Of a DNA stretch of 64,000 bases, positions 25,130-36,778 are shown piece after piece (position 1 is the first letter of the stretch; every line of letters starts with the position of its first letter). The notes under the pieces were generated by a model, which saw only the letters and a program-made list of their open reading frames with translations, was not told the DNA's origin and searched no databases. The stretch comes from Nipponacmea schrenckii (Eukaryota > Mollusca > Gastropoda > Lottiidae), in the NCBI GenBank assembly GCA_030562195.1, contig JAUJPP010000003.1, positions 10,881,398 to 10,945,397 of the forward strand, read 5' to 3'. The position numbers were made by a program, and so were the translations under genes.

Positions 25130-26420
25130 CTGATAGAGTTTTGTAAAAGAACTTCGTCAGGATTCCATTTGAATTTGGTATCAATGTTTTTCCAAGGTTT
25201 ATGGTTGGTCTTGAATTGGTTAAGTGAAGTTGAGTTTATAACGTAGTTAGGGAGGGAGTTCCAATCGTTTTGAAAAATAGTTTCTATCTATTTCTAAATC
25301 TTTTTTGCACTGTGGTTTGAAGATTGTTTCAGCTGTTTTGTCTATTCCGTGGATAATTCTGTAAACTTGGATAATATCGTTTCTTTTTCTTCGATACTCT
25401 TATGTTGGTAGGCCTAGATGTTTCAGTCGTCCAGGGAATGGTAGTTGTTTTATTGTTGGGACTATCGTTGTTGACCTTCTTTGAACGTTTTCTATAAGTT
25501 GGATATCTTGTGGATGTGGATGCCAAACTGCAACTGCATATGTCCGATAAGTGTCTTGTATAATGAAAGGAAGGTTCTTCTCAGCAGTCCTATCATGCGG
25601 TTTGATTTTTTTTCTCTGCTTTTATATATTATGTTGGTCAAATTTGAGGTTGTTCTAGTATGTAACTCGAAGGTCTTTTTCTGCATTTATTGTGTGATTT
25701 ATGTGACTGTCCCATCGGGTTCTGAAAAAAAGTATTGTTGGTGTTGGTTGTTGTGACCAAAGTGAACAGATTTACATTTTTCTTTTTTGAAGTTCATTTA
25801 CCAAATCTCAGTCCAATTTACCAGGTTGTTCTTGTCTGATTGAATCTTTTGTGTGTTTGAGTTGTTGTAACAAGGTCCGTATAGCTCTTGTCATCTGCAA
25901 ATAGCTTAATTACTGATTGTACTGCTTCTGGAATGTCGTTAATATATATGAGGAACAGAACAGGTCCTAAGACACTACCTCGGGGGACCACTCTGTACGC
26001 TTGTCCATGGTAAATAGGTAGAGTTGAGGGTAACTCTCTCTTTTTCGCCCACTTAAAAACGTTTCAATTCACTTTAATATTTGTCCTTCAATGCCTAGTG
26101 CTTCTATTTTTACTAGTAGACGTTGGTGAGGACATTTATCAAATGCTTTTTTTTTTTTTGCTTTTTTTTTTAATAAAACTTATTTATTAGATACACAAAC
26201 AATACAGTAAAATGTACAATACATCTAATACAAGAATATAATATAATTTTAGTATACAATAAATGATCGATAAAATGCTTTTTGAAATCAAAATAAACCA
26301 TGTCAATAGGAATATTTTCATCATTGGAATTAGTCAGTAAGACTAATACTTCTAGCAGTTGTAAACCTTTTCAGCGCCATGTCTAAACCCATATTGTTCA
26401 TTGTTTTAACCCCCTCACCA
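25130..26420 (-). pseudogene. CR1/L2-like LINE reverse transcriptase fragment
   Basis: On the minus strand the translation contains [20 protein letters not shown] and then [11 protein letters not shown] (FADD at about 25890-25902), the palm motifs of a non-LTR reverse transcriptase, preceded by AFDKCPHQRLLVKIEALGI. The 3' part, down to about 25130, matches the thumb region only in broken frames. Stops and frameshifts are frequent. A ~120-bp retroposed insert splits the 5' part at 26141-26283. Class assigned by motif style only. Confidence 0.85.
26141..26283 (-). mobile_element. Small retroposed insert inside the LINE fragment
   Basis: AAATGCTTTTT occurs at 26141-26151 and again at 26273-26283, as an 11-bp target duplication. 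Between them lie two T-runs and then AATAAAACTTATTTATTAG on the plus strand. Read on the minus strand this is a transcript-like sequence ending AATAAATAAGTTTTATT then poly(A). The duplication interrupts the LINE reading frame and joining its two sides restores ISK..AFDKCP. This looks like LINE-machinery retroposition of a short RNA; the source is unknown. Confidence 0.65.
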
Positions 26421-26429
26421 AAAATATGA

Positions 26430-29160
26430 ATAAAGAAGTACATGTACCAGTTACCAAAGATGTACACATTTGTATAGTAATGTAGATAGTTTACTCAACG
26501 AAAGAAAAGAATTGGACCTAGTAATTGCAGAAAAATCTCCAAGCATCATAGCCATTACAATAATTCTACCAAAATATAATGTTGGAGATCTAGAAGAAAT
26601 CGAATTCCATATCAACGATTTTGATCTATACTACAATGGATAATGAGACAAACTCTGTAAAGTGGGCATGCACGGTTTGCAACAAAAACTTTCCTCAACT
26701 TTGTGCAATAACAAACAGCCTACGTCAAATTGACCAAGACAACAAAGTTAGAAGAAAAGATAGATAGGATCGAAAAAAAAACTTGTCAACACTGATTGAA
26801 AAGGAAATAAAGAAAGTAAAGGAAGGGGTAAAAACGGCATACAAAATGACATTAACTCTTAAATCTCCAGTATTGTTCACAAGAATTGTAAGAGAACAAA
26901 GGAGAAGGGAAAATAACATCATGGTTTTCAACATCCCAGAACCAACAGCCGACGATCCCGAAAGAAGGAAAACCCATGATATAGAAAAGCTCCAGCAGTT
27001 TTTCATATTCCTTGGCATTAAAAATGTTTGTATAAGAACAACAATAATAGTAGGAAATCCATCATCAGCCCACATCAGTAGACCAACTAAAGTAATTCTG
27101 GATAAAATGAAAATTCTGAAGGGTCACAGACAGTTTACAGTTTCGAGGGATTATACACCCAAACAGCGTGTTGAATACAACCTTCTCAAGAATGAGAAGG
27201 CAAAAAAGGCAAGCACTATAAGGAGAGAATGTCATGATTAAAGGCAGAAAGGTCGTCTTAATGCAAGCCCAACATACTCCCAACAACATACCTGCTCTTA
27301 ACGTCAAACCTCATCCGCCCTTATTACCAACTACACTATCAATCCAACACATGAAAACGGCATGTCTAGTCAGCCATCAAATAACCACAACAAGCACGCC
27401 CTTGTCAAGAAGAGACCTCCCAAACAATAACAGAGACAGAAGAAGGCTGATTTCATATACTGGAAACGATACCATAGTCAATGAATCCTTGAATGCTGAA
27501 GAAGAGACCATGGTATACAGTTTGTGCAGCATATAGAGTATTGATCAAGCATAGAACATTAGTTTTACCCATCAAGCAATTGCACCTAAAAGCACAAACA
27601 ACAAAGACCTCAAAATTGTATATAGTAATGTAGATAGTTTCCTAAATAAACGACTGGAATTAAAACTTATAATTGATGAAACTGATGCTGATATCATTGC
27701 ATTAACTGAATTTCTCACCATGCAAAACAATGGTGAATTAATTGAAGCTGAATTTGAAATTGAAAATTACAGTATGTTCTACAACAGATTTACATATGAC
27801 AGCGGAGTCCAATTGTATATTAAAGAAGTTTTTAGAGCAGACAAGATAGAAGATTTTGAAATGTATGACTTTGACGAAATGGTTTGGTACAGGTTACAAA
27901 CCGACAAGAACGACCTCTGATAATTGGATGTCTTTATAGAAATTGAGTATTTTGATTACTGAGGAATGTAACCGCCATAACAATCTGCTAATCATGGGAG
28001 ATTTTAACCTCATGAACATTGACTGGTGAGATGAATCAACCCCTTGTCAACCTAACTCTACAACCTTCAAATTTCTTTCATGTATTCAAGATAACTTCCT
28101 TCATCAGCACATCTCTTGACGTACTACACACAGAAAAATAAAGAAGACAATGAAACAGACTTTTTAAGTGAGTCATGCGTAAAGTAAAAATAGCACAAAC
28201 TACGAAGATTATAGGATTGCACAAAACAGAGCCTCTTCACTTCATTTGAAAGCACATTTAATTTTTAAAAAAGTACAGGCATCAAAGTTTTTTTTCAAAG
28301 CAAAAAGTGTACTGCACACTATAGACCCATAAGCCTCACCAGTTTCATTGTTAAAACCCTCGAATCAATAGTTAAGGACAAAATTATGGACTATCTTCAA
28401 GTTAATAACATACTTTGTGACGAACAATATAATTTCAGAAAGGGACGATCCAACTTTTAGAATTCCTCCACTACAATCGAAGCGAATCGATCTACCGAAT
28501 CAAATGACAATCAACACCCCATAGATGCAATATATTTAGACTTTTGTAAGGCTTTCGACAATTGCCCCTCATCAAACTGCAGAAGATTAAAATATTAGGT
28601 CAATTTCTAAAATGGATACAAAATTTTTTGACCGATTGTAAACAGCGAGTTGTCCTCAACAATATGGTATATCCATGGACAAAGGTGATGAGTGGGGTTC
28701 CACAAGGAAGCGTCCAAGGCTCAATCGTATTCACTATCTTCATTAACGATATCTCTAATGCTGTGGAATCTTTGGTCAAGCTGTTCGCCGACGTCACTAA
28801 ACTATACGGTCCATGCCAAACAGAGGGTGACAGAAACAAGCTGCAAACAGATTTAAACAAGTTGACAGATTGGACAGAAACATGGCAAATCAACAACTCT
28901 GACAAGTGTAAATCAGTCCACTTTGGACCAGGCAGCAATACTTTATGAGGTCCAAAACTACAGGTACACCAATTCCACTTAAACAAGTAAACAGCGAAAT
29001 AGATCTTGGCATAGATGACAGTTTAAAGTTCAGCAAACATGTCTCTGAATGTTTAATGAAATCCAACAGAATAGTAGGATTGATAAGAACATTCATCAAC
29101 CTGGATAACGATATATTTATGTCCCTTTACAAGTGCCTTGCCAGACCTCACTTGTAATAC
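26430..29160 (+). pseudogene. Nearly full-length CR1/L2-like LINE, inactivated
   Basis: Parts in order on the plus strand: an ORF1-like protein (about 26640-27238) with a Cys pair near its start (CTVCNK) and RRRENNIMVFNIPEP then DYTPKQRVEYNLLKNE; an AP-endonuclease-like region (about 27600-28040) with ADIIALTEF and MGDFNLMNIDW; and a reverse transcriptase (about 28320-29160) with RPISLTSFIVKTLESI, IYLDFCKAFD, GVPQGSVQGSI and LFADVTKLYG. The catalytic FADD is FADV here (28783-28794) and several stops and frameshifts are visible, so it is dead. Confidence 0.85.
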
Positions 29161-29289
29161 GCATATACAGTATGAAGCCCAATGTTAAAGATAGTGGTAA
29201 ATGTTACCACCATCATCATAAAGATAAACCGGAGGCCACAATCTAAAACTACAGAAGACATACACTCGACTCGAAATTAAAAAAACTTG

Positions 29290-29520
29290 TCAAGCAGATG
29301 AAAAAATTGAATTACAGTAATCTCTATTGGAGTAAACAAAGGCATTAAGTAGCATCTTACCTGTATCCATATTGATGTGAAAAGGCAACTTTCCAATGTT
29401 GTATAGATGAAAATTTTCTTTTTTACACTTGAGATTGATATGATTATCTAAGTCAAATTTGCAGTCAAACAATACGTCGGGATTTCTGGCAGCAGAAGTT
29501 GGGGTTACATTAAAATCGCA
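29290..29520 (-). pseudogene. Second LINE fragment, reverse-transcriptase C-terminus
   Basis: Minus-strand translation ARNPDVLFDCKFDLDNHIN, then CKKENFHLYNIGKLPF and LLNAFVYSNRDYCNSIF. This is the thumb block typical of many animal LINEs ('HL.NI....R', 'A.V.SR.DYCN'). Both ends are truncated. It differs from the copies on either side, so it is a separate insertion. Confidence 0.75.
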
Positions 29521-31545
29521 GATTTAACAGACTTAAAGTCAACAAACTGAAGATGTGTATCACTTCAGTTTTGTCATCGCCTAGTTTTTAAAAAATTACC
29601 TTCCATCCATCGTCTTATGTAAAAATGCAATTCTCAATCTGAATCTTAGCATCATGGAACACAGAAAAATACAAAATAAGAGACCGTGGGCAACATGAAC
29701 AACTATTTCCAGCATTATCCTTCCAGATATCAATTGTCAAAGCTAGATCGAAAAGTATATGTGATGAATATCTATTCAATAAAGAGTTTCGCCGCTTTAT
29801 CATTTGATCCAACATGGTCAACAAGCAAATCAATCAACTCCACGTGATTCAGATCCTACCAACAATTACCTTGTTGTCGTATCAGCTTACTTTTAAAACT
29901 GACATAAACACCCATCAACCAACCTATATAGCCTACATAAAATTAGAAATTGATTTTATCTCTCAAAGACAACACCGAAACAGAAAAACAGGATTCTAAT
30001 CTTGTTCTTGAAATTGATTATAAAAGTAGGCTATATGGGCTGGCTGGGAGCGTGGCCACTTTGGCCATGGTACGGCTATACGTGAAAGCAGCTTTTTAAC
30101 TCTTACTCGAATGGACTAAACATAGCTCTGATCTATGACTTAGCTTTGTCAACGAAATCTTGTACCACTTGCTTTCAACAGAGAGCGTACCAAGAAAATG
30201 AACTTGGACGTATATTTGCAATATTTTTCTGTAAAATACACGAGGCCACGTTTAAAAACAAACTGGCATTAAATATTATATTTTCAAGAAAAACCGTGCG
30301 GTTTAAGATAAATAAAATTGCCGCACTATTTATATAAAAAAAAATTGGGCGATTATTATGCCTATTTGTATAAAATCTCAGGTAAGGGTCCGCGGAGACA
30401 AAAGTCTACCAGCCACGTTTTCGTATTGTAAAATTTGAACCAAATGCATTTGGAAAGAAATATAAAAGTCAAAACTAAAATTATTTTATTATTTTTTCGA
30501 AAATGAAATTGAAAAATAATATTTCCTGTTGCTGGAGATAATACATGGAATACCAAAAGACTCGAGAAGATGTTTCATATAATTAAAGACAATCATAAAT
30601 GTCCCATGGAGATATTATTACCACAATGAAATGCCCATAGAAAAAGAATACTTCTATGGCTGTCACTGCGACTCATTAAGTTATCCCGAGTTAAATAGAT
30701 ACAAACTAGTATTATTATATATTATATAAACTTAAATTCATGAAAATAGGAGAACCCATCTTTAGTCTTGAAAATCTGTAGGCTGAAATAGAAAGACATG
30801 TTTGGGAGAGGGCCTTCTAAGTTATGGATGTTAAAGAGAGCGGGTGCCAATCCTTTTGATGAAACCTCCTCGATAGGGTAAATTATCTTAATACCCTTGA
30901 ACTGAAAATTGGGAATCTTACATACTTCTTCTCACATCTGGAGGAAAGAAGGCTTCGTCTGCTTTTAATGTTTTTCTCAAACGAAAAGAGAAATAGCGTA
31001 TTAAAGGCCATAGTTCGCCATTTCCAAGTTTGATTTGGGTCCTAAACATTACTTAAAGGGATGCTGCATCTTAACAGGAACATAAAATTTTAGTGCTCAA
31101 GAATGGTCAATATGAATATATTTTCATCAGTGAACTTCTGGTGTCATAAAGTAAGATAATCTCTTAAAATCTGAAAAACTCACAAGACTAAGTAATGTTT
31201 GAAAAACGCTGAATCAATTTTTTTAAAGCGTTTTTCATAATCATTACATCTTTATGGATAATTACCTAGTTTCTGGGATATTTATTTATCTTTTTATGTC
31301 ATTTATGGCAGCAGGTATATTTACTGATGAATAGACCTCTTATTGGCCAAGTAATCCCTTCAAGTATAAGTCTTTTCTAGATGAAAACACAGTCGGTATT
31401 TTACCTTTCAAACACGGATAATTCTTCTTTAAAAACAATTTCAAAGATGTCGATAGCAAAAAACAATAATCATAACTTGCTCATCGATCCTTAAGAAATA
31501 TAATGACTTTAAAAAACCGGTTTAAGGCAAGAAAGAAGATACAGC
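29521..31545. other. No gene seen between LINE fragments and the GON-domain gene
   Basis: No exon, tRNA or clear repeat was recognised. Short open frames here lack family motifs. Confidence 0.45.
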
Positions 31546-31552
31546 TATAAAA
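31546..31552 (+). promoter_or_regulatory. Possible TATA box of the GON-domain gene
   Basis: TATAAAA lies 53 bases before the ATG at 31605, consistent with transcription starting about 30 bases upstream of the start codon. In AT-rich DNA this is weak evidence alone. Confidence 0.35.
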
Positions 31553-31604
31553 CAAATTTAAAACTGGAGGCAACTGTCAAATATTTTAAATAAAAAACTG
31601 AACG

Positions 31605-32810
31605 ATGGAAATAAATTTAACAAGTGGAGCGCATAGAATAGTTTTGAACTTCATGATAGTTATAGTAATGGTAAATATGTGTAATGGAAACCAATGTTTT
31701 AAACAAGGTACCGATTTACCGTTATTAAACAACTTGAAAATTGATACTGATTCGTTTCTTACCAGCTCGTCTTTAGGACCCGTGGATTGTGCTAGATTAT
31801 GTAAATTATACTCATTGTGTAATTATGCCAATTTTAATAAGCGGACATTAGATTGTTCACTTCTGGCAATAAAGGGACAATTAATTTCCGATGATGATTA
31901 TTTTCATATGGAAGTCACCCAGTGGAATGATAATATGGTAGACGGGTGTAAAAATCACATATGTCCTAATAATACTGTGTGTATGGCAGATATTGATGGA
32001 TATGATTGTCAACCAATAGGATGTAATGCAGTACATGTTGACAATATCAACTTTACCTCATTTTCCAGTAAACCATTATGGAACTTTGGTGAAACAGTGG
32101 AATATGCCTGTACTCAAAGTTTCTTTACGAGAACCAATGCTACTTGTTTAACATCTGGGATGTGGAGTTCCTTTACTTGTCAAAGATATGAACAGTGTGG
32201 TGATATTAAAGTTTGTTCTGCGTTAGAAAATAAACATTACTGGATTTACTTGAACGAAACTCAAAAAATACATAAACTGCATTGTAAAATTGGAGTTGCT
32301 GCATCATTAACGCTAAATGAAAACAATTCAGCTTGGAAACCAGCATTCAGGCGAAACGAGGGTTCTTGTGATTTGATTGCAGACACTTCTAATGGTCAGG
32401 GGTACACAGATTATCAAAAAGTAAGAATTAAATTATTTCCTGCCTATATAAAAACTAATTTACATTATTTCTCTAATTCAACATTTTCACCACAAAATTA
32501 TGGCTATGCTACAGATTGTTATTCCGGAACCAACAGCAGTGAATGTGGTGTTCTTGGTAAATTTATTATCAATACTCGTGGTACAGGGTTAAGAATTAAA
32601 CCATCGATTAATTGGAAGACCATTGGTACAGAAGGGGTTATTGCCAACATTACCCGATCTGAAGATGGTAATGTTATAGTGGGATACTGTGGTGGTAATT
32701 GTGGTGGATGTGCACCCGGCGGCAATCTTTACTTAGAGGCGGACCCCAACTATACCCCACCACTTGAATCAGCAGAGATTCCGATTTGCAGATATCCACT
32801 CGTATTATAA
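31605..32810 (+). CDS. Secreted PAN / EGF-like / sushi / GON-domain protein
   Basis: A 401-aa protein in one exon. Residues 1-29 form a signal peptide (hydrophobic VLNFMIVIVMVNMCNG). Residues 32-105 look like a PAN/apple domain (DCARLCKLYSLCNYANFN). Residues 115-140 are a short EGF-like piece (CKNHICPNNTVCMADIDGYDC). Residues 140-192 are a sushi/CCP module (GETVEYACTQSFF, GMWSSFTC). Residues 197-380 match the GON domain first seen at the C-terminus of ADAMTS9/20 and GON-1: HYWIYL, YTDYQKVRIKLF, YATDCYSG, GKFIINTRGTGL, and VIVGYCGGNCGGCAPGG. No protease domain is present, so this is a matrix or lectin-like secreted protein of unknown function. It is tail-to-tail with the DUF229 gene, 211 bases apart. 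Confidence 0.9.
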   Translation: MEINLTSGAHRIVLNFMIVIVMVNMCNGNQCFKQGTDLPLLNNLKIDTDSFLTSSSLGPVDCARLCKLYSLCNYANFNKRTLDCSLLAIKGQLISDDDYFHMEVTQWNDNMVDGCKNHICPNNTVCMADIDGYDCQPIGCNAVHVDNINFTSFSSKPLWNFGETVEYACTQSFFTRTNATCLTSGMWSSFTCQRYEQCGDIKVCSALENKHYWIYLNETQKIHKLHCKIGVAASLTLNENNSAWKPAFRRNEGSCDLIADTSNGQGYTDYQKVRIKLFPAYIKTNLHYFSNSTFSPQNYGYATDCYSGTNSSECGVLGKFIINTRGTGLRIKPSINWKTIGTEGVIANITRSEDGNVIVGYCGGNCGGCAPGGNLYLEADPNYTPPLESAEIPICRYPLVL

Positions 32811-33001
32811 AATATACCCACAGGAAATCAGCAACAAAAAAGGATAGGTATATTTACCTGAAGAAATCTGTACACTGGTTACTTAAAGCTGTCTACGTAT
32901 TATGAAATATATGTTTGATGTCTTATTTTAAATAGTAAAATATGTTCGTACTATAGTTATTCACTACATTATATTGTCAAAGAAATATAAAGTAGAACAT
33001 T

Positions 33002-33007
33002 TTTATT
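33002..33007 (-). terminator. Poly(A) signal of the DUF229 gene
   Basis: TTTATT on the plus strand reads AATAAA on the minus strand, only 14 bases beyond the stop codon at 33022-33024. The 3' UTR would be very short. Confidence 0.5.
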
Positions 33008-33021
33008 CAACAAAAACATTT

Positions 33022-35286
33022 CTATGTGTAGATATCATAATGTACATTATATTGATAAATGTGTGAAAAGTTCTGAATATTATACGATAGTTTAGATACT
33101 GAACACAGAAATTTAACATCTCCAGAGTCTAATGTTAGGAAAACTGGTAAAGGGACAGTTGATATCATCTGGAATAATTCCAAGTTGAACATGACACGAT
33201 ACTGTCGAGATTCACAGAAATTACCAATAATGTAAGTTACACTGTTCCCATAGTTTCTTACCACTAACATAAGACATTGCTGATGGAGTGGCACAATTTC
33301 TGGATCCACACCGAAACCTTTTAAATTAGCATAATCTAAATTGAGTTGATTAGAAACATCTGGTTCACTCAAAGTCGAACAACCAAATTGCGAAAATTCG
33401 GATAAAATTTTCTTGTCTTTGAAATCCAATTCTTTCATTTTAATGTCGAAATTTCCAAGAGAACTAAATCCATTAAAATCAATCTCCAGATCATTTATTT
33501 GGTAAATGGTACCATACCTATCTAAACTTACATCTAAGTCAAATATCATTGATCGAGATCCACGATTATGAGCTATTCTTACATTACTAAACATCACCCC
33601 GCTTATAAAACTACATTTTGCGTTGCTTTCACTGAGCTCTTTATTTATTGTCCCAATAGCAAACTCTACAAACGCTATTTGAATAGTGTCGTTTGGATAA
33701 GAAACATAGACACCCTCACAGATACACAATAATGGTGGAGCAATATTTAATTCAGAACAACTTCGTGATTTCGTTAGAGGATCAAGCATAGAACGTCCGG
33801 AACCACTATCTCCTCTGTATTCATTTTCAGATTTCTGAAAACTTGACGATTTTTCCATAAAATCTATGATGGTTTTTTGTATATCTGCGGTTGAAATGAG
33901 CCTTAAACTATTCATTTTCAAAATAGACGTCAAATCATCACCCAAGCTTAATCTAAGTCGCTTTGGTAGTAAGATAAAGAACATAGGATTACTTTTCTCA
34001 ACATGGAAGAATTCTTTACTTTTTAAGGATAACGCAGATGGTCTACCAGCGTCACTTGCTATAATCACGATACTGTTCTGTTTAGCCAACAGTTCTGATA
34101 CTACATTAGATAATGCTTTGTCCATATGTTCAATTTGATGTGAGCGAACCTCGGTAAAATTAACCATAGACGTACTGAGAAGTGGATGTTCAAATGTATT
34201 AGTTATGTGTGCCATTGTAAATAATGAATAAAAATCATAATAATATGAAAGGCCGCGATTACTTTTTGGTCCCTTTTGAGAATTTGAAATTCTGTTACAG
34301 AAACTTTTTACTAAGTCGCTATTCTCAGCTAAAATGCCAATGAATTTTCTACAAGGACCACTCGTGTTGATCAAAAATTTGTTAAAGAATTCACGTCTTG
34401 GATAGGAAATATTGCATGCTAAATCGATCACATTAAAGCAAACGTTATTGAATGATGAATGTTGATCAGTATACATCATTTCTGGCAAAACTCGGCTCAA
34501 CATTTCCTGTTCATTCCAATGTTCAGCCTGAACTCGTTTAAAATCAACCACTTCGACTTTCTCATTGACCAAACTCAAATGAACAGATGCGAAATTGTTG
34601 AATTTAGAAATAAATTCATTCCTGGTAATATGAGTGAAATGGAAAAGGCGGATATCCAAAGGAAATAGCTCTTGTGAATTGTGTATGTTTTGTGAAATTC
34701 GGTCATTATCGTAACAGAACTTGTTTTCGGAGTATCCGATATCTAAACTAAGTCGAACAGGTTTAAGATCTGTATTGAGGAACGTTTTTTCACAGAATAC
34801 GTCTATTTTACTACCAAGATCCCCACTGTGATCTCTATCACCAAATATCTGATCAAATATAATTTTCTCTATTAAATCCATAGTGATATTCGACTTGGAA
34901 CTTTTATTCAAGGTAAAATCCACACGGTATTGCCCACATTTAGTAGTTCGACATTGCACCGTATATGAAAATCGATCACACATTTTGATGACGTCACAAA
35001 TGAGTTTGTTATCCTGTGTAGACAGATGTGATGTTTTTGGACTCTTTTCTCCTTGTAACATTATTAAATCATTTTCACTGGGTTCTAACAAAGGGCACAA
35101 ACCCTCTATTTCTCGTTGTAATGATGACGAGATGAATATAGTTGTATTTCTGCTATAACTTCTTTTCATAGTTATATGGTTATCACTGTGATGACGTAAT
35201 AATATAGAATATATGAATAAGAACAGGCACGTTGATATGATGAATGGAGACTTAATAAATCTCGATAATTTGGTAGTTGGTATCAT
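33022..35286 (-). CDS. DUF229-family protein, probable pseudoenzyme
   Basis: A 754-aa type II membrane or Golgi-lumen protein: a short basic N-terminus, then one hydrophobic segment at about 13-30 (PFIISTCLFLFIYSILL). It aligns with DUF229 (alkaline-phosphatase-like fold) through LCPLLEPSEND (63-73), CRKFIGILAENSDLVKSF (312-329), FTMAHITNTF (356-365), the DKALSNVVSELL helix (389-400), SNPMFFILLPKRLR (432-445) and RSCSELNIAPPLLCIC (508-523). Two signature sites have changed. The family's Asp-His-Gly is Asp-Ala-Gly (412-414). The 'DSxSR' nucleophile region is THITR (218-222). Metal-dependent hydrolysis is therefore unlikely. A TTTTTTTCAG acceptor just upstream, at about 35302, suggests the 5' UTR is spliced. 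The C-terminal ~230 residues are Cys-poor and unrecognised. Confidence 0.82.
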   Translation of the reverse strand: MIPTTKLSRFIKSPFIISTCLFLFIYSILLRHHSDNHITMKRSYSRNTTIFISSSLQREIEGLCPLLEPSENDLIMLQGEKSPKTSHLSTQDNKLICDVIKMCDRFSYTVQCRTTKCGQYRVDFTLNKSSKSNITMDLIEKIIFDQIFGDRDHSGDLGSKIDVFCEKTFLNTDLKPVRLSLDIGYSENKFCYDNDRISQNIHNSQELFPLDIRLFHFTHITRNEFISKFNNFASVHLSLVNEKVEVVDFKRVQAEHWNEQEMLSRVLPEMMYTDQHSSFNNVCFNVIDLACNISYPRREFFNKFLINTSGPCRKFIGILAENSDLVKSFCNRISNSQKGPKSNRGLSYYYDFYSLFTMAHITNTFEHPLLSTSMVNFTEVRSHQIEHMDKALSNVVSELLAKQNSIVIIASDAGRPSALSLKSKEFFHVEKSNPMFFILLPKRLRLSLGDDLTSILKMNSLRLISTADIQKTIIDFMEKSSSFQKSENEYRGDSGSGRSMLDPLTKSRSCSELNIAPPLLCICEGVYVSYPNDTIQIAFVEFAIGTINKELSESNAKCSFISGVMFSNVRIAHNRGSRSMIFDLDVSLDRYGTIYQINDLEIDFNGFSSLGNFDIKMKELDFKDKKILSEFSQFGCSTLSEPDVSNQLNLDYANLKGFGVDPEIVPLHQQCLMLVVRNYGNSVTYIIGNFCESRQYRVMFNLELFQMISTVPLPVFLTLDSGDVKFLCSVSKLSYNIQNFSHIYQYNVHYDIYT

Positions 35287-35309
35287 CCTGTAAAAACCAA
35301 TCTGAAAAA

Positions 35310-36778
35310 AAAAAAATACAATTTAGAGTTTACATCTTACAACATTAAAGGCATAATGGAAAATAATTTATCTGAAACGCTTACATACGACTATCCTACC
35401 GTGATATACCAGTTCTCCAAAACGCTATTTGTTCAGTTTAAAAGCACGCCGCTAATCGAAGTCGACGCTCTGGCGTATAAGTACGTATAGAGAATACGTC
35501 GTGGAACCCAAGGTGCCTTAAACCTATGCCGAACTTCTTCCGAACGACCACAGAATTTATTAACAACGTGTCTTACATCTATCGTTGAAAGGCGTTGAGG
35601 GGAATGAAATAAATATCAAGTGCAAATTATCCATTATAAATTATCGTTAAAGGAAAACGCGTAAAGTAAGTATGAAATGTCAAAATGGAAAAAATCCAAC
35701 ATGAAAAAATCATACCATACCTTTTGTAATGTGATTTTATCATGTTAAGAGTTTTTCCGTTTTGGCATTCCATAAGTTAGTTTTATGGTCATGAAGAACA
35801 AGTTAAATACGTGCGTTTATTTACAAAACTTTATGGTTCATAGCACGTTAATCATTTAGAAAAAAATTGAATATGACTCTAGTCTATACATCGAGCTTTT
35901 TGTACAAGTACAACGTTTATACGAACAATCTGATACGGTAGTTTGAGCAACGTCATGAACACATTACCTATGATACCCTATAGCAACACACATATCATAA
36001 AATTCTATAATATCTTGCAGGAAAAACGCATAAAAAATAATTGTCGGTTCCATTTCCCACAATGAAAATAAATATTGAATAATATTGACTTACCCCTGGG
36101 CAGCTTGATGGATACATGAAGAAATGAATTGAAGTGAGGTTATCCTACGACCAAAAGTACCAAGTGTGAAAAATAATAATTGTTACCTGGGATATATTGG
36201 AGATTGTAACAGATTAACACCTTTACAACTATAATTAATACACCTGTTTCCCATTAATGACAACAATCCAGAAATTTCAATATGTAAAAATCTTTAATTT
36301 TCCTAAAAAAGCAACCTCAATGAAATAAGTAATAAAATGTATAAAAAGGAATTTTATGATTTTTATGATAACTTTAAAAACCTCTACCAAATCTAGTTAC
36401 CTAATCATTAATGTCAAATTTTATCTGGATGTTTCATAAATGAAATAATTGTAATGTAGAATTGCAATATATATGTTTAATTCATTACCTATCGGTAAAA
36501 ATGATAACAACCATATTGACAGGTAGAATTTTCAGACTGTTTAGAATTTAGAGGATAAAAGTGGTTAATTAAGCTTCAAATACTTTCATTCTTATATTAC
36601 ATAGATGAGCACTTAATAATATCATAAGCTTTGTCAGAAAAGAAAAATTTCTTAGGGTTCTAAAGAGGTTTACTTAAATTCGAAGTATGGATTTCTTATC
36701 AGGAAACTTCTTGAGAAAGCAGCAGATTTTATACTCTAGGGAATCTTTATCTTTTTGTAACCTGCCATAAAGGTCGAA
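35310..36778. other. Intergenic region between DUF229 gene and protease gene
   Basis: The two genes diverge, so both promoters should lie here. I see no strong promoter motif, coding exon or repeat. Confidence 0.4.

Noticed and set aside
33866..35158. Plus-strand frames opposite the DUF229 gene
   Set aside because: They are antisense shadows of a 754-codon frame with clear family motifs.
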